Program-made: the position numbers and the translations under genes
Source of the DNA: a bacterium
Lineage (GTDB): Bacteria; RBG-13-66-14
Length of the DNA stretch: 16,515 nucleotides
Direction of reading: 5' to 3'
NCBI GenBank assembly: GCA_035528375.1
Contig: DATKYS010000022.1
Location: 1 to 16,515 of the forward strand
Shown: in pieces, positions 6,502 through 12,950 of the stretch
Numbering within the stretch: position 1 is the stretch's first letter
Layout of the letters: each line of letters begins with the position of its first letter
The notes under the pieces: model-generated
The model's input: only the letters and a program-made list of their open reading frames with translations
Told to the model about the DNA's origin: nothing
The model's database searches: none

Positions 6502-7443
6502 CTACTTGCTGGTCTCATTGACCATGGTGATGGCCTTGACCTTGGGGGGGCACACCTCGGCGCAGATGCCGCAGCCCTTGCAGTGCACCAGGTCGTGTCC
6601 GGTCATCTTCTCGGTCTCGGGATCAAAGGTGATTGCCGCATCGGGGCAGAAGATGAAGCAACGGAAGCAGTGGGTGCACTTCTCTGAGTCCCAGACCGGT
6701 CGGTCGGCGCGCCAGGACCCGGTGTTGTAATCCACGGCGTTCCCTGCGCGCAGGTAGGGGTGCAAGTCCGAGGCCACGATGTAGCCGGCCCTGGGGAGTT
6801 CCTTGTAACTCTCGTTCCCGTACTTGGGCTTGGCCAGTTGGCCGCGGCCGCCCGGACCCTTCGCCTGGTCGGGCTTGGAGAGCGAGACCGCCGCTTCCCG
6901 GATGGCCTTCAGGTTCCCCTCGAGCACGTCCTTGGAGAACACGTCCGTGTAGTTGGCCTTGAAGCTTTGGCAGATGTCGTCGGTGGAGAGCATGTCCACG
7001 AGGCCGGTCAGCGCACCTATCATGGGCGTGTTCGGCATCCGGCGACCCAGGTACTTCCGGCTGATGCCGGTCGCGTCCACGGTGAAGATGCGGAACCGGT
7101 GACCCTCGACGATATTCTCACGGACCTCGGCCGGCGCGAGCTCGGTGTTGACCAAGAGAATCCCGTCGTCCTTCAACCCCTCGCCCACGTCCACCACGTT
7201 CAAGAGCGTCTCGTCCAAAACGATGACGATGTCGGGATCGGTGACGGAGGAGTAGATGGTTATCGGTGAGTCCGAGATTCGGTTGAAGGCCTTGATCGGG
7301 GCGCCCATGCGCTCGGAGCCGTATTCGGGGAAGGACTGGACGTGCTTGCCCGTCTCCAGGGCCGCGTCGGCGAGCACCTTGGAGGCCGTCACCGCGCCCT
7401 GTCCACCCCGAGCGTGCCAGCGCAGCTCAAGCATCTTGGGCAT
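6502..7443 (-). CDS. porG: 2-oxoacid:ferredoxin oxidoreductase, fused gamma-delta subunit
   Basis: Residues 1-185 are the gamma domain, opening with ELRWHARGGQGAVTASKVLA and continuing through FPEYGSERMGAPIKAFNRIS. Residues 250-313 are a delta-type ferredoxin domain with two [4Fe-4S] motifs: C256, C259, C262, C266 (CTHCFRCFIFCP) and C288, C291, C294, C298 (CKGCGICAEVCP). The two are joined by a linker that also contains a delta-like SYKELPRAGYIV segment. The fusion reduces the usual four subunits to three genes; the delta clusters carry electrons from the PorB cluster to external ferredoxin. The ATG at 7443 is chosen over the TTG at 7446 because AGGAGGT (7449-7455) is five bases from the ATG and too close to the TTG. 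It is the first gene of the operon; no clear promoter was recognised upstream. Confidence 0.93.
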   Translation of the reverse strand: MPKMLELRWHARGGQGAVTASKVLADAALETGKHVQSFPEYGSERMGAPIKAFNRISDSPITIYSSVTDPDIVIVLDETLLNVVDVGEGLKDDGILLVNTELAPAEVRENIVEGHRFRIFTVDATGISRKYLGRRMPNTPMIGALTGLVDMLSTDDICQSFKANYTDVFSKDVLEGNLKAIREAAVSLSKPDQAKGPGGRGQLAKPKYGNESYKELPRAGYIVASDLHPYLRAGNAVDYNTGSWRADRPVWDSEKCTHCFRCFIFCPDAAITFDPETEKMTGHDLVHCKGCGICAEVCPPKVKAITMVNETSK

Positions 7444-7499
7444 CAATTACCTCCTGAGGGCAAAAAAAGGGATGCGCGTTTTTACGCGGTTGGGGAACG

Positions 7500-7536
7500 A
7501 AAAAGCCAGCCGGATGCTAACAAATCGCCGGCTGGA
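7500..7536 (-). terminator. Rho-independent terminator after rmuC
   Basis: CCAGCCGG and CCGGCTGG (7529-7536 and 7507-7514) form a perfect eight-base-pair stem with a 14-base loop, followed on the minus strand by C and six T residues. It ends the rmuC transcript about 36 bases after its stop and separates rmuC from the por operon. Confidence 0.85.
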
Positions 7537-7571
7537 ATACAAGGCGTCGCGGACCGTGGAATGCAGTTATT

Positions 7572-8669
7572 TCAAGATTTTTCCTCCCCGTCCGGCGCCG
7601 CCCCCGGCAGTTCCGGCGGCGCCTCCCCTGATAACACACCTGTAGTCAGAACGGACATGCGGACATCCAGGCTGTTGACCTCCTGCATAGCGCTGTCGTA
7701 CTGGGAACGGGCGTTATTGATATGTTTTCCTAACAGGCGGAGCGGCTCCAACACCTTCTGCAACAAGGTTCGCAGACCTGAAAGGCCCTTGACGATTTCA
7801 TCAACATGATCGGCTACCCGCAGGCTGTTCAGGCCCAGATAAATCGTCCTCAGGTAGGCGAAGAACAGGCTGGGGCTCACCAAGGCCATCTTGTGGCTGT
7901 TGGCGTAGCGGATTAGGTCGTCGGTGGGGTCCTCCGGGTAGCGATGGGTGGCCGCTTCCTGATAAATCCCCTCAGCCGGCAGAAATACGAGACCGAAGTC
8001 TATCGTCCGTGCATCCGGTCGGACATACTTCGAGGCCTCGTCTATCCGCTCTTTGACCGCTTTGACAAATTTCCCCCTTGCTTTCCGCTTTGTGTCGGTA
8101 TCGGTGTTATCAGCCCCACGAAGCTGGTCGAATGCTGACATCGGAAACTTGGAATCCACGGGCACCAAACGGTCACCCAGGATGATTACCGCATCCACCT
8201 TGCCCAGCCCCGGTCCAAGCTCGTACTGCAACCGGTAGTATTCCGCCGGAAGAATTTCAGTAAGCACTAACTCCAGCTCCTGCTCCCCCAATCCACCCCT
8301 TTGTTTGGGCGCCTGGAGCAGTTCACTCAAGCGGCCGATTACCTGGGACTGCCGGTTGAGCTCATCTGCGCTTTTGGTGACATGCGTAAGCTGGTTCTGC
8401 ACCTCACCGAAGAAGGTTGCCAGCTTGGTGCCCTGTTCTCCCAGGTTGCTCGTAAGGGATTGTTTGTTTTCCGCCAGTTCCCTTAACACCTTTACGTAAT
8501 GGTCCGTCTGTTGTTGTCTCAGTCCCGAGAGCTCATCAGCCTGGCGCTGGGTGAGCGTGCGGAGCTCTATCAGTTCCTTCTGCGTGTCTCCTCCACGGCC
8601 GCGGCGGAAGAGGATTACAAACAGCAGTACAACCGCCAGACCGGCCAATCCCGCAATGATGTACTCCAT
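7572..8669 (-). CDS. rmuC: RmuC-family DNA recombination protein
   Basis: The 365-residue protein starts with one membrane helix (about 3-21), then has a long Q/E/L-rich coiled coil (28-125), then the RmuC domain. Recognisable parts are the GGLGEQELELVLTEILPAEYY segment, VDAVIILGDRLVPVDSKFPMSAFD, DFGLVFLPAEGIYQEA and the SPSLFFAYLRTI region. RmuC proteins are predicted PD-(D/E)XK-like nucleases that limit recombination at inverted repeats; the exact mechanism is not settled. The ATG at 8669 has GAGGAGG (8674-8680) four bases upstream. Base composition is lower in GC than the neighbours (53% for bases 7741-7800 against 70% for 5521-5580 in porA), which suggests a different history for this gene. 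It is monocistronic with its own terminator. Confidence 0.93.
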   Translation of the reverse strand: MEYIIAGLAGLAVVLLFVILFRRGRGGDTQKELIELRTLTQRQADELSGLRQQQTDHYVKVLRELAENKQSLTSNLGEQGTKLATFFGEVQNQLTHVTKSADELNRQSQVIGRLSELLQAPKQRGGLGEQELELVLTEILPAEYYRLQYELGPGLGKVDAVIILGDRLVPVDSKFPMSAFDQLRGADNTDTDTKRKARGKFVKAVKERIDEASKYVRPDARTIDFGLVFLPAEGIYQEAATHRYPEDPTDDLIRYANSHKMALVSPSLFFAYLRTIYLGLNSLRVADHVDEIVKGLSGLRTLLQKVLEPLRLLGKHINNARSQYDSAMQEVNSLDVRMSVLTTGVLSGEAPPELPGAAPDGEEKS

Positions 8670-8730
8670 ACCGCCTCCTCTGGATTCATTCCAAGCTTAC
8701 CACAGCCCTGTTACAAATCGGGTCCGCAAT

Positions 8731-8760
8731 TTGGCAAGGCGCGGGGATTGCTGCTAAAAT
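8731..8760 (+). promoter_or_regulatory. Promoter for the methyltransferase-like gene
   Basis: TTGGCA (8731-8736), an 18-base spacer, and TAAAAT (8755-8760) extended by TGC at 8752-8754. The predicted transcription start is near 8767, giving a leader of about 35 bases. Confidence 0.65.
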
Positions 8761-8801
8761 ATTGACAGTCGAATTAAAACCGCCACCCCGGAGCGCGCGT
8801 C

Positions 8802-9593
8802 ATGCCCCCTTCGTCCGGTTCCCCCAAGAGCGACAATCCGCTCTCCGAGGTCGGTTTAAACGCGGACTCGAGCATCACGGGCCTCTACTCCCCGAGCCGC
8901 CTCTCCGATCCGCAAACCTTGAAAAAACGGGAAACGTTCTGCGCCGACGTACTGGGAACCCGCCCCCTGGGCGGTACGGCCCTGGAGGTCGGCTGCGGGC
9001 TGGGCTACCTTGCCGCCGCCCTGGCCGGGCGTTCTGGGCACGTGGTCGCCCTGGACCGCTCGCTGACCCACTGCATCGTCGCCGTCTCCATCCTCTACTC
9101 CCTGGACAAGGAGAACGTCACCGTTTTCCACGGGAGCCTGCCGGGGCTGGCCGGGCCGAAGGACAAGGTCATCGCGCCCCGTGAACGCTCCTTCGTCCTG
9201 GCCGTTTCCTACGACGGCCTCCGCCGGAAGAATCTTATAGACTTCTCCCTGGTGAGCCGGTACGTCGAGCCGATGGGGATGGCGCTCATAGCCTTCCCGT
9301 CGTGGTGGTTCGGGGGCGGGAAGAGCGCCGTTGAACGGGATCTCTACGCGCGGGGTTTCGACATGGGCTGGGAGAGCGGCGACCTGGAGCTGGGCGGCGG
9401 GCTGGAGGAGTTGGATCGGGGCGAGGCGCCGCCCGAGCGGATCAAGCTCCCATACGCGGCGGCCATGAGCGACCTCGCCGGCGTGTACGATTTCAAGGGC
9501 AACCGGCCTCACCCCGATTGGCGAGGACCGGAGACCTTCGAGGTCGGCATGTCCTGGCGGCTCTTTCATCTGACCGCGGGGCGGGACGCGTAA
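8802..9593 (+). CDS. Class I SAM-dependent methyltransferase-like protein
   Basis: The 263-residue cytosolic protein has a class I methyltransferase motif I, ALEVGCGLGYLAAALA (60-75), followed by a second strand HVVALDRS ending in acidic D85, the usual ribose-binding position. Later motifs are less clear: RSFVLAVSYDGL fits a post-II strand, and VEPMGMALIAFPSWWFGGG fits the strand-loop near the substrate. Substrate and target are unknown. The C-terminal third (KLPYAAAMSDLAGVYDF and after) is not recognised. The first 25 residues are polar and probably disordered. The ATG at 8802 has GGAG eight bases upstream and its own promoter at 8731-8760. It is convergent with rpmB and ends in a strong terminator. 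Confidence 0.7.
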   Translation: MPPSSGSPKSDNPLSEVGLNADSSITGLYSPSRLSDPQTLKKRETFCADVLGTRPLGGTALEVGCGLGYLAAALAGRSGHVVALDRSLTHCIVAVSILYSLDKENVTVFHGSLPGLAGPKDKVIAPRERSFVLAVSYDGLRRKNLIDFSLVSRYVEPMGMALIAFPSWWFGGGKSAVERDLYARGFDMGWESGDLELGGGLEELDRGEAPPERIKLPYAAAMSDLAGVYDFKGNRPHPDWRGPETFEVGMSWRLFHLTAGRDA

Positions 9594-9617
9594 CGGTCGG
9601 ACGACGGACCATAAACG

Positions 9618-9647
9618 ACGGGAGGCCGCAGACCTCCCGTTTTTTTT
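9618..9647 (+). terminator. Rho-independent terminator after the methyltransferase-like gene
   Basis: ACGGGAGG (9618-9625) and CCTCCCGT (9633-9640) form an eight-base-pair stem with a seven-base loop, followed by a run of T to 9647. It lies between the convergent methyltransferase and rpmB genes. In the minus direction it is followed only by CGTTTAT, so it would serve rpmB less well. Confidence 0.9.
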
Positions 9648-9667
9648 GAAAAAAAAAGAAATGCCGA

Positions 9668-9856
9668 TTACGGCTTGACGACCTTCCCGGAACGCAGGCA
9701 GCGCGTGCAGACGCGAATCCGCTTCACCTTCCCGTCCACCACGGCGCGGACCCGCTGGATGTTGGGCTTGAAGACGCGCTTGGTGTGCCGCAGAGAGTGG
9801 CTGACGTTTGACCCCGACCCGCTTTCCTTGCCGCAGATGTCGCACCGTAGACTCAT
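9668..9856 (-). CDS. rpmB: 50S ribosomal protein L28
   Basis: A 62-residue basic protein with the L28 pattern: [27 protein letters not shown] at the N-terminus, FKPNIQRVR in the middle and [13 protein letters not shown] near the end. The two CxxC pairs (C5/C8 and C50/C53) make this the zinc-binding form of L28. It is a component of the large ribosomal subunit. The ATG at 9856 has AAGGA seven bases upstream. It is transcribed alone from a strong promoter (9891-9920), divergent from dnaX. Confidence 0.95.
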   Translation of the reverse strand: MSLRCDICGKESGSGSNVSHSLRHTKRVFKPNIQRVRAVVDGKVKRIRVCTRCLRSGKVVKP

Positions 9857-9890
9857 GGCCCCGTCCTTATTTCTCCGGATGAGCGGCGGT

Positions 9891-9920
9891 AGCCTAACAC
9901 GCCCGCGAGCCGCCTGTCAA
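9891..9920 (-). promoter_or_regulatory. Promoter for rpmB
   Basis: On the minus strand, a consensus -35 TTGACA (9915-9920), an 18-base spacer, and TAGGCT (9891-9896) preceded by TGT. The perfect -35 and extended -10 fit a highly expressed ribosomal protein gene. Confidence 0.75.
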
Positions 9921-9988
9921 GCCCCGTGACGTTCCTCTCACCGGTCCCGGACGCCGCGTTCGGGGTGGCGGGGGGCCCGGCGCTGCGT

Positions 9989-9994
9989 TATAAT
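9989..9994 (+). promoter_or_regulatory. -10 element upstream of dnaX
   Basis: A perfect TATAAT, 25 bases before the dnaX ATG, predicting a leader of about 19 bases. No -35 resembling the consensus is present, and the TG extension is absent. Confidence 0.6.
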
Positions 9995-10019
9995 CACCCG
10001 CGCCACCCGAGGGAAATCA

Positions 10020-11636
10020 ATGAGCTACCAGGTCATCGCGCGCAAGTGGCGGCCCCAGGTTTTCGGCGAGGTCATCGGCCAACAGCACATCTGCCGGATG
10101 CTCCAGAACGCCGTGAGCCAGGGCCGCGTCGGACACGCCTACCTCTTCGCCGGGCCGCGGGGGGTGGGTAAAACCACCACGGCCCGCCTCCTGGCGAAAG
10201 CGCTGAACTGCGTGACCGGCCCCACGGCGGAGCCATGCAATTCTTGCGACCAGTGCCGCTCCATCGCGTCCGGCGCCAACGTGGACGTCATCGAGATAGA
10301 CGCCGCCTCGAACCGCGGCATAGACGAGATCCGGGCGCTGCGGGAGAACGTGAAGTTCGCCCCGGCGGGCGGCCGCTACAAAATCTACATCATAGACGAA
10401 GTCCACATGCTCACCCGGGAGGCCTTCAACGCCCTGTTGAAGACGCTGGAGGAGCCCCCCGAACACGCCGTTTTCGTCCTGGCCACCACCGACCCGGACA
10501 AGCTGCCCCCCACGATAATCAGCCGCTGTCAGCGGCTCACCTTCCGCCGCATCCCCACGGGCGAAATCGCCGCGCTCCTGGAGCGCATCGCCCTCGAGGA
10601 AGGCTACGAGCTGGACCACGAGGCGGCGCTTCTGGCGGCCCGTTCCGCGAGCGGAGCCATTCGCGACGCCGAGAGTACCCTGGAGCAGCTCTTCGCGTAC
10701 GGGGAGAAGCGGATTACACTCGAGGATGCGCGGGCCGTCCTGGGCAAGGTCGGCGTGGACACCCTGATAGAGCTGACGGGGGCCGTGCTGGACGGTGACG
10801 CCGCGGCCGTCGTCCGCCGTGTTACCGAGACGGTGGATTCGGGGATAGACCCGCGGGTCCTCGCCGAGGAGCTCCTGGACCTGTGGCGCGACCGTTTCAT
10901 CCACTCCCTGGGCGGCGAGGCCGAGGGGCTGGTCGAAGGGCCGACCGAGCGGACCCCCACCACATCGGAGCGCGCCGTCCCGCCGGAGACCTGGCTCTCG
11001 CTCCTGGCCCCCCTGCGCCGGACCCTGGTGGAGCTGAAGCTCTCCCGCCAGCCGCGCCTGATCCTCGAACTGGCCTTGGTGGAGCTTTCCCGGCTGCCCA
11101 GGCTGATTTCCCTGACCGAGCTGGCCGAGAGGCTGCGGGGCGTGGAGGGGGAAAACCCACCCGCCGCGCAAAAAAAAACTCACCCCCCGACCGGGGAGGG
11201 ATTGAACGGGACGCTTAGGGAGCGGGAAAACGGAACCTGGGAGGCGTTCCTCCCCCACCTACGGAAGGCGAACACGAGCGTCGGAGCCTTCGCCGCGGAG
11301 GCCCGGGAGGTCCGCCTGGAGGACGACCGGCTCGTCCTGGTCTTCCCGCCCGAGTTCAGCTTCCACCACCAGCAGCTGCGCAAGATGGAGAACGTGCGGG
11401 TCGTCGAGCAGGCCGCGACGGAGTTCTACTCGAGGCCGCTGACCTTCGAAGCCCTCCTGGAGAGCCCGCCCGAGGGCCGTGAGGGTGCGACCGAGGAAAC
11501 CGCCAAGGAGTTCCCGGCGGTCGGCGCGGACCTGGACGGCCTTTCATCCAAGGACCGGCAGGCGATCCAGAAGACGATCGAGGTTTTCGACGCCCGGGTG
11601 GTCAGGGTGGACGGGGAGCGCCGGGGCGAGACGTAG
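10020..11636 (+). CDS. dnaX: DNA polymerase III subunits tau and gamma
   Basis: This is the ATPase of the sliding-clamp loader. The 538-residue protein has Walker A GPRGVGKTT (45-53), zinc-binding cysteines C64, C73, C76 and C79, Walker B IIDEVHM (124-130), and the ISRC motif (167-170). The AAA+ and collar domains end near residue 370; a variable linker and a tau-specific C-terminal part with a GTWEAFLPHLRKANTSVGAFA-like domain V follow. A run of nine A (11170-11178) in the linker is followed by a hairpin and early stops in both shifted frames, suggesting that a gamma-like form of about 390-400 residues is also made. The ATG at 10020 has GAGGG six bases upstream. The next gene is ybaB, a common arrangement. 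Confidence 0.96.
   Translation: MSYQVIARKWRPQVFGEVIGQQHICRMLQNAVSQGRVGHAYLFAGPRGVGKTTTARLLAKALNCVTGPTAEPCNSCDQCRSIASGANVDVIEIDAASNRGIDEIRALRENVKFAPAGGRYKIYIIDEVHMLTREAFNALLKTLEEPPEHAVFVLATTDPDKLPPTIISRCQRLTFRRIPTGEIAALLERIALEEGYELDHEAALLAARSASGAIRDAESTLEQLFAYGEKRITLEDARAVLGKVGVDTLIELTGAVLDGDAAAVVRRVTETVDSGIDPRVLAEELLDLWRDRFIHSLGGEAEGLVEGPTERTPTTSERAVPPETWLSLLAPLRRTLVELKLSRQPRLILELALVELSRLPRLISLTELAERLRGVEGENPPAAQKKTHPPTGEGLNGTLRERENGTWEAFLPHLRKANTSVGAFAAEAREVRLEDDRLVLVFPPEFSFHHQQLRKMENVRVVEQAATEFYSRPLTFEALLESPPEGREGATEETAKEFPAVGADLDGLSSKDRQAIQKTIEVFDARVVRVDGERRGET
11170..11218 (+). promoter_or_regulatory. Probable dnaX slippage/frameshift site with downstream hairpin
   Basis: Nine consecutive A (11170-11178) are read in frame as CAA AAA AAA ACT. 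Five bases on, six C (11183-11188), a GACC loop and GGGG-A-GG (11193-11199) can form a stem with one bulged A. In the -1 frame a TAG stop is reached at 11216-11218 after 13 residues, giving a 399-residue product. In the +1 frame a TGA is reached at 11203-11205. The layout resembles the A9 slippage site of Thermus dnaX and the A-rich frameshift site plus stem-loop of E. coli dnaX. Confidence 0.7.
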
Positions 11637-11659
11637 CGGAAGCGCGGGAGGTGACGGGG

Positions 11660-12004
11660 ATGACGGCCGGCGGCTTGGAGAATATAATGGCCCAGGCTCA
11701 GCGGCTTCAGGCGAAGATAGCCGAGGTCCAGGCCAGGCTGAGGGAGACCTTCGTCGAGGGCCAGGCCGGCGGTGGGCTGGTGAAGGTCAAGATGAACGGG
11801 CGCCACGACGTCACCCGCGTGGTTATAGAGCCGGGGGCCGCGGCCTCCGGGGACGTGGAGCTCCTCGAGGACCTCATCGTGGCCGCCGTCGCCGACGCCC
11901 GGGTCAAGGCCGACGAGATGGTGCAGGAGGAGATGGCCCGGGCCGCGCAGGAGGTGGGGATACCCCCGGCCATCGCGGAGCAGATGATGGGCGGCGGTTT
12001 TTAA
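11660..12004 (+). CDS. ybaB: YbaB/EbfC nucleoid-associated protein
   Basis: A 114-residue DNA-binding protein of the YbaB/EbfC family, which forms dimers and coats DNA. It shows a helical N-terminus with a MAQAQRLQAKIAEVQARL heptad pattern, the central beta region GGLVKVKMNGRHDVTRVVIEP, and a helical C-terminus EDLIVAAVADARVKADEM. A GTG at 11651 is in frame, but the ATG at 11660 is chosen because GGGAGGTG (11646-11653) is correctly spaced for it and overlaps the GTG. It follows dnaX by 23 bases and is probably co-transcribed with it. The recR gene, which often follows this pair in other bacteria, is absent here. Confidence 0.92.
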   Translation: MTAGGLENIMAQAQRLQAKIAEVQARLRETFVEGQAGGGLVKVKMNGRHDVTRVVIEPGAAASGDVELLEDLIVAAVADARVKADEMVQEEMARAAQEVGIPPAIAEQMMGGGF

Positions 12005-12029
12005 AAACACGGCCGGCCGCCCGTCCGCA

Positions 12030-12059
12030 TTGGATTTATCGCCCAAACTGGGCTATACT
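12030..12059 (+). promoter_or_regulatory. Promoter for the bifunctional-nuclease gene
   Basis: TTGGAT (12030-12035), 18-base spacer, TATACT (12054-12059). The spacer contains a perfect inverted repeat GCCCA-AAC-TGGGC (12041-12053), which could be an operator. The predicted leader is about 20 bases. Confidence 0.62.
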
Positions 12060-12085
12060 ACCAGCGGAACACACCGGAGCGGCCC

Positions 12086-12574
12086 ATGAGCCCCGAGCAA
12101 GAAATCCCCGTTGACGTGGCCGGCATCGCCTTCGACCCCAAGAAGAAGTCGCCGGTGGTCATCCTGCGTGACTCCGTCGCCGAGCGGGTCCTGCCCATCT
12201 GGGTAGGCTCCTTCGAGGCCAACGCCATCATCGCCGAGAAGGAACACGTGAAGTCGCCGCGGCCCATGACCCACGACCTGTTGAAGCGTGTGGTGCTCAC
12301 CCTTGGCGCAGCCGTGGACCGAGTGGTCATCACCGAGATTCGGGACAACACCTTCTATGCCGAGCTGCACCTGGTTTACGGCGAGGACGAGATTTTAGTT
12401 GACTGCCGGCCCTCCGACGGCATCGCCCTGGCGCTGCGCTTCAACGCGCCGATATTCGTGGCCGAGTCGGTGCTCGCCTTCGAGGAGTCCAAGCAGCAGT
12501 CGGCCGTATTGAACACGGAGGACCTCTCCCGCTTCCTGGACGGCCTGACCCCCGACGACTTCGAGAAGCGCTGA
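12086..12574 (+). CDS. Bifunctional nuclease (BFN, DUF151) family protein
   Basis: The 162-residue protein is a clear member of the BFN/DUF151 family. It has the VAGIAFDPKKKSPVVILRD opening, the VLPIWVGSFEANAI motif (about 36-49), RPMTHDLLKRVV, FYAELHL, and the SDGIALALRFNAPIFV motif (109-124). The C-terminal tail EDLSRFLDGLTPDDF is also usual. Some members have reported nuclease activity; the physiological role is poorly defined. The ATG at 12086 has GGAG six bases upstream. It has its own promoter 82 bases after ybaB and ends in a strong terminator. Confidence 0.92.
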   Translation: MSPEQEIPVDVAGIAFDPKKKSPVVILRDSVAERVLPIWVGSFEANAIIAEKEHVKSPRPMTHDLLKRVVLTLGAAVDRVVITEIRDNTFYAELHLVYGEDEILVDCRPSDGIALALRFNAPIFVAESVLAFEESKQQSAVLNTEDLSRFLDGLTPDDFEKR

Positions 12575-12596
12575 GGGCCTGGGCTAGGGGTAAAAC

Positions 12597-12620
12597 AAAA
12601 GAACCGCAAGGTTCTTTTTT
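12597..12620. terminator. Bidirectional rho-independent terminator
   Basis: AAAAGAACC (12597-12605), a GCAA tetraloop, and GGTTCTTTT (12610-12618) continuing into T to 12620. On the minus strand the same stem is followed by TTTTGTTTTA. It serves the BFN gene directly and could end etfBA transcripts coming from the other side through the repeat region. Confidence 0.92.
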
Positions 12621-12644
12621 ATCAGTTGGTGAATGACACGGCGA

Positions 12645-12662
12645 GCGGGTGTGGACACCCGC
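12645..12662. repeat. Perfect palindrome GCGGGTGT/ACACCCGC
   Basis: Eight-base arms with a two-base centre (GG at 12653-12654). It is the shortest unit of the cluster and lacks the GTAGGG border. Confidence 0.6.
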
Positions 12663-12691
12663 CCCAACGGCGGACAATCGCGAATCCAACC

Positions 12692-12735
12692 CGTAGGGGC
12701 GACCGGTAGGACGAGTCCTCCACGGTCGCCCGTCC
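12692..12735. repeat. Nested palindrome with AGGAC-GA-GTCCT core
   Basis: Outer arms GGGCGACC (12697-12704) and GGTCGCCC (12724-12731); inner arms AGGAC (12708-12712) and GTCCT (12715-12719) around GA. The left border is CGTAGGGG. It shares its core with the unit at 3701-3739. Confidence 0.75.
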
Positions 12736-12749
12736 CTGTGGTTGCCAAA

Positions 12750-12777
12750 CGTAGGGGCCGACCGACCGGTCGGCCCG
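12750..12777. repeat. Perfect ten-base palindrome, GTAGGGG border
   Basis: GGGCCGACCG (12755-12764) and CGGTCGGCCC (12767-12776) are exact complements around a two-base centre, directly after CGTAG. Confidence 0.75.
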
Positions 12778-12782
12778 AAAAA

Positions 12783-12811
12783 CGGGCGGGGTACGGAGCC
12801 CCCGCCCTACG
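12783..12811. repeat. Palindrome in reverse orientation, CCCTACG border
   Basis: GGGCGGGG (12784-12791) and CCCCGCCC (12800-12807), followed by TACG. The border is on the right, so this unit is inverted relative to the previous two. Confidence 0.7.
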
Positions 12812-12827
12812 TCCAATGTGAAATTGT

Positions 12828-12854
12828 GCAGGGCGGCCCCTCTGCGGGCCGCCG
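12828..12854. repeat. Palindrome GGCGGCCC/GGGCCGCC
   Basis: Eight-base arms at 12832-12839 and 12846-12853 around CTCTGC. The opening GCAGGGCGGCCCC matches the unit at 3663-3689. Confidence 0.68.
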
Positions 12855-12866
12855 TGTGATAAAAAA

Positions 12867-12893
12867 CGGCGGGGACTAAAGTCCCCGCCCTAC
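12867..12893. repeat. Perfect ten-base palindrome, CCCTAC border
   Basis: GGCGGGGACT (12868-12877) and AGTCCCCGCC (12880-12889) around AA, followed by CTACA. It is closely related to the hairpin at 3759-3780. Confidence 0.75.
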
Positions 12894-12913
12894 ATTTAGA
12901 ACCACGCAATTGC

Positions 12914-12950
12914 CCGTAGGGGCGACCCTCCACGGTCGTCCACCCCTACC
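12914..12950. repeat. Palindromic element overlapping the etfA stop codon
   Basis: GTAGGGG (12916-12922) and CCCCTAC (12943-12949) form the outer arms, with GGCGACC and GGTCGTC inside. The right border supplies the TAG stop of etfA (12946-12948 on the minus strand). Confidence 0.7.

Larger units (their letters stand above)
12621..12945. other. Gene-free stretch with seven palindromic elements
   Basis: No credible gene on either strand. Perfect or near-perfect inverted repeats follow one another at intervals of about 30-60 bases, several bounded by GTAGGG or its complement CCCTAC. The units are listed separately. The region lies between the convergent BFN and etfA genes. Confidence 0.8.

Noticed and set aside
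10017-11258. A 413-codon open frame on the minus strand opposite dnaX
   Set aside because: It is a mirror of dnaX codon bias. The Q/G/R/L-rich product has no recognisable motif and the frame ends at the dnaX start region.
11686-11691. TATAAT near the start of ybaB as a promoter
   Set aside because: It lies inside the ybaB coding sequence (codons for Asn-Ile-Met) and has no -35 or gene start at a sensible distance.
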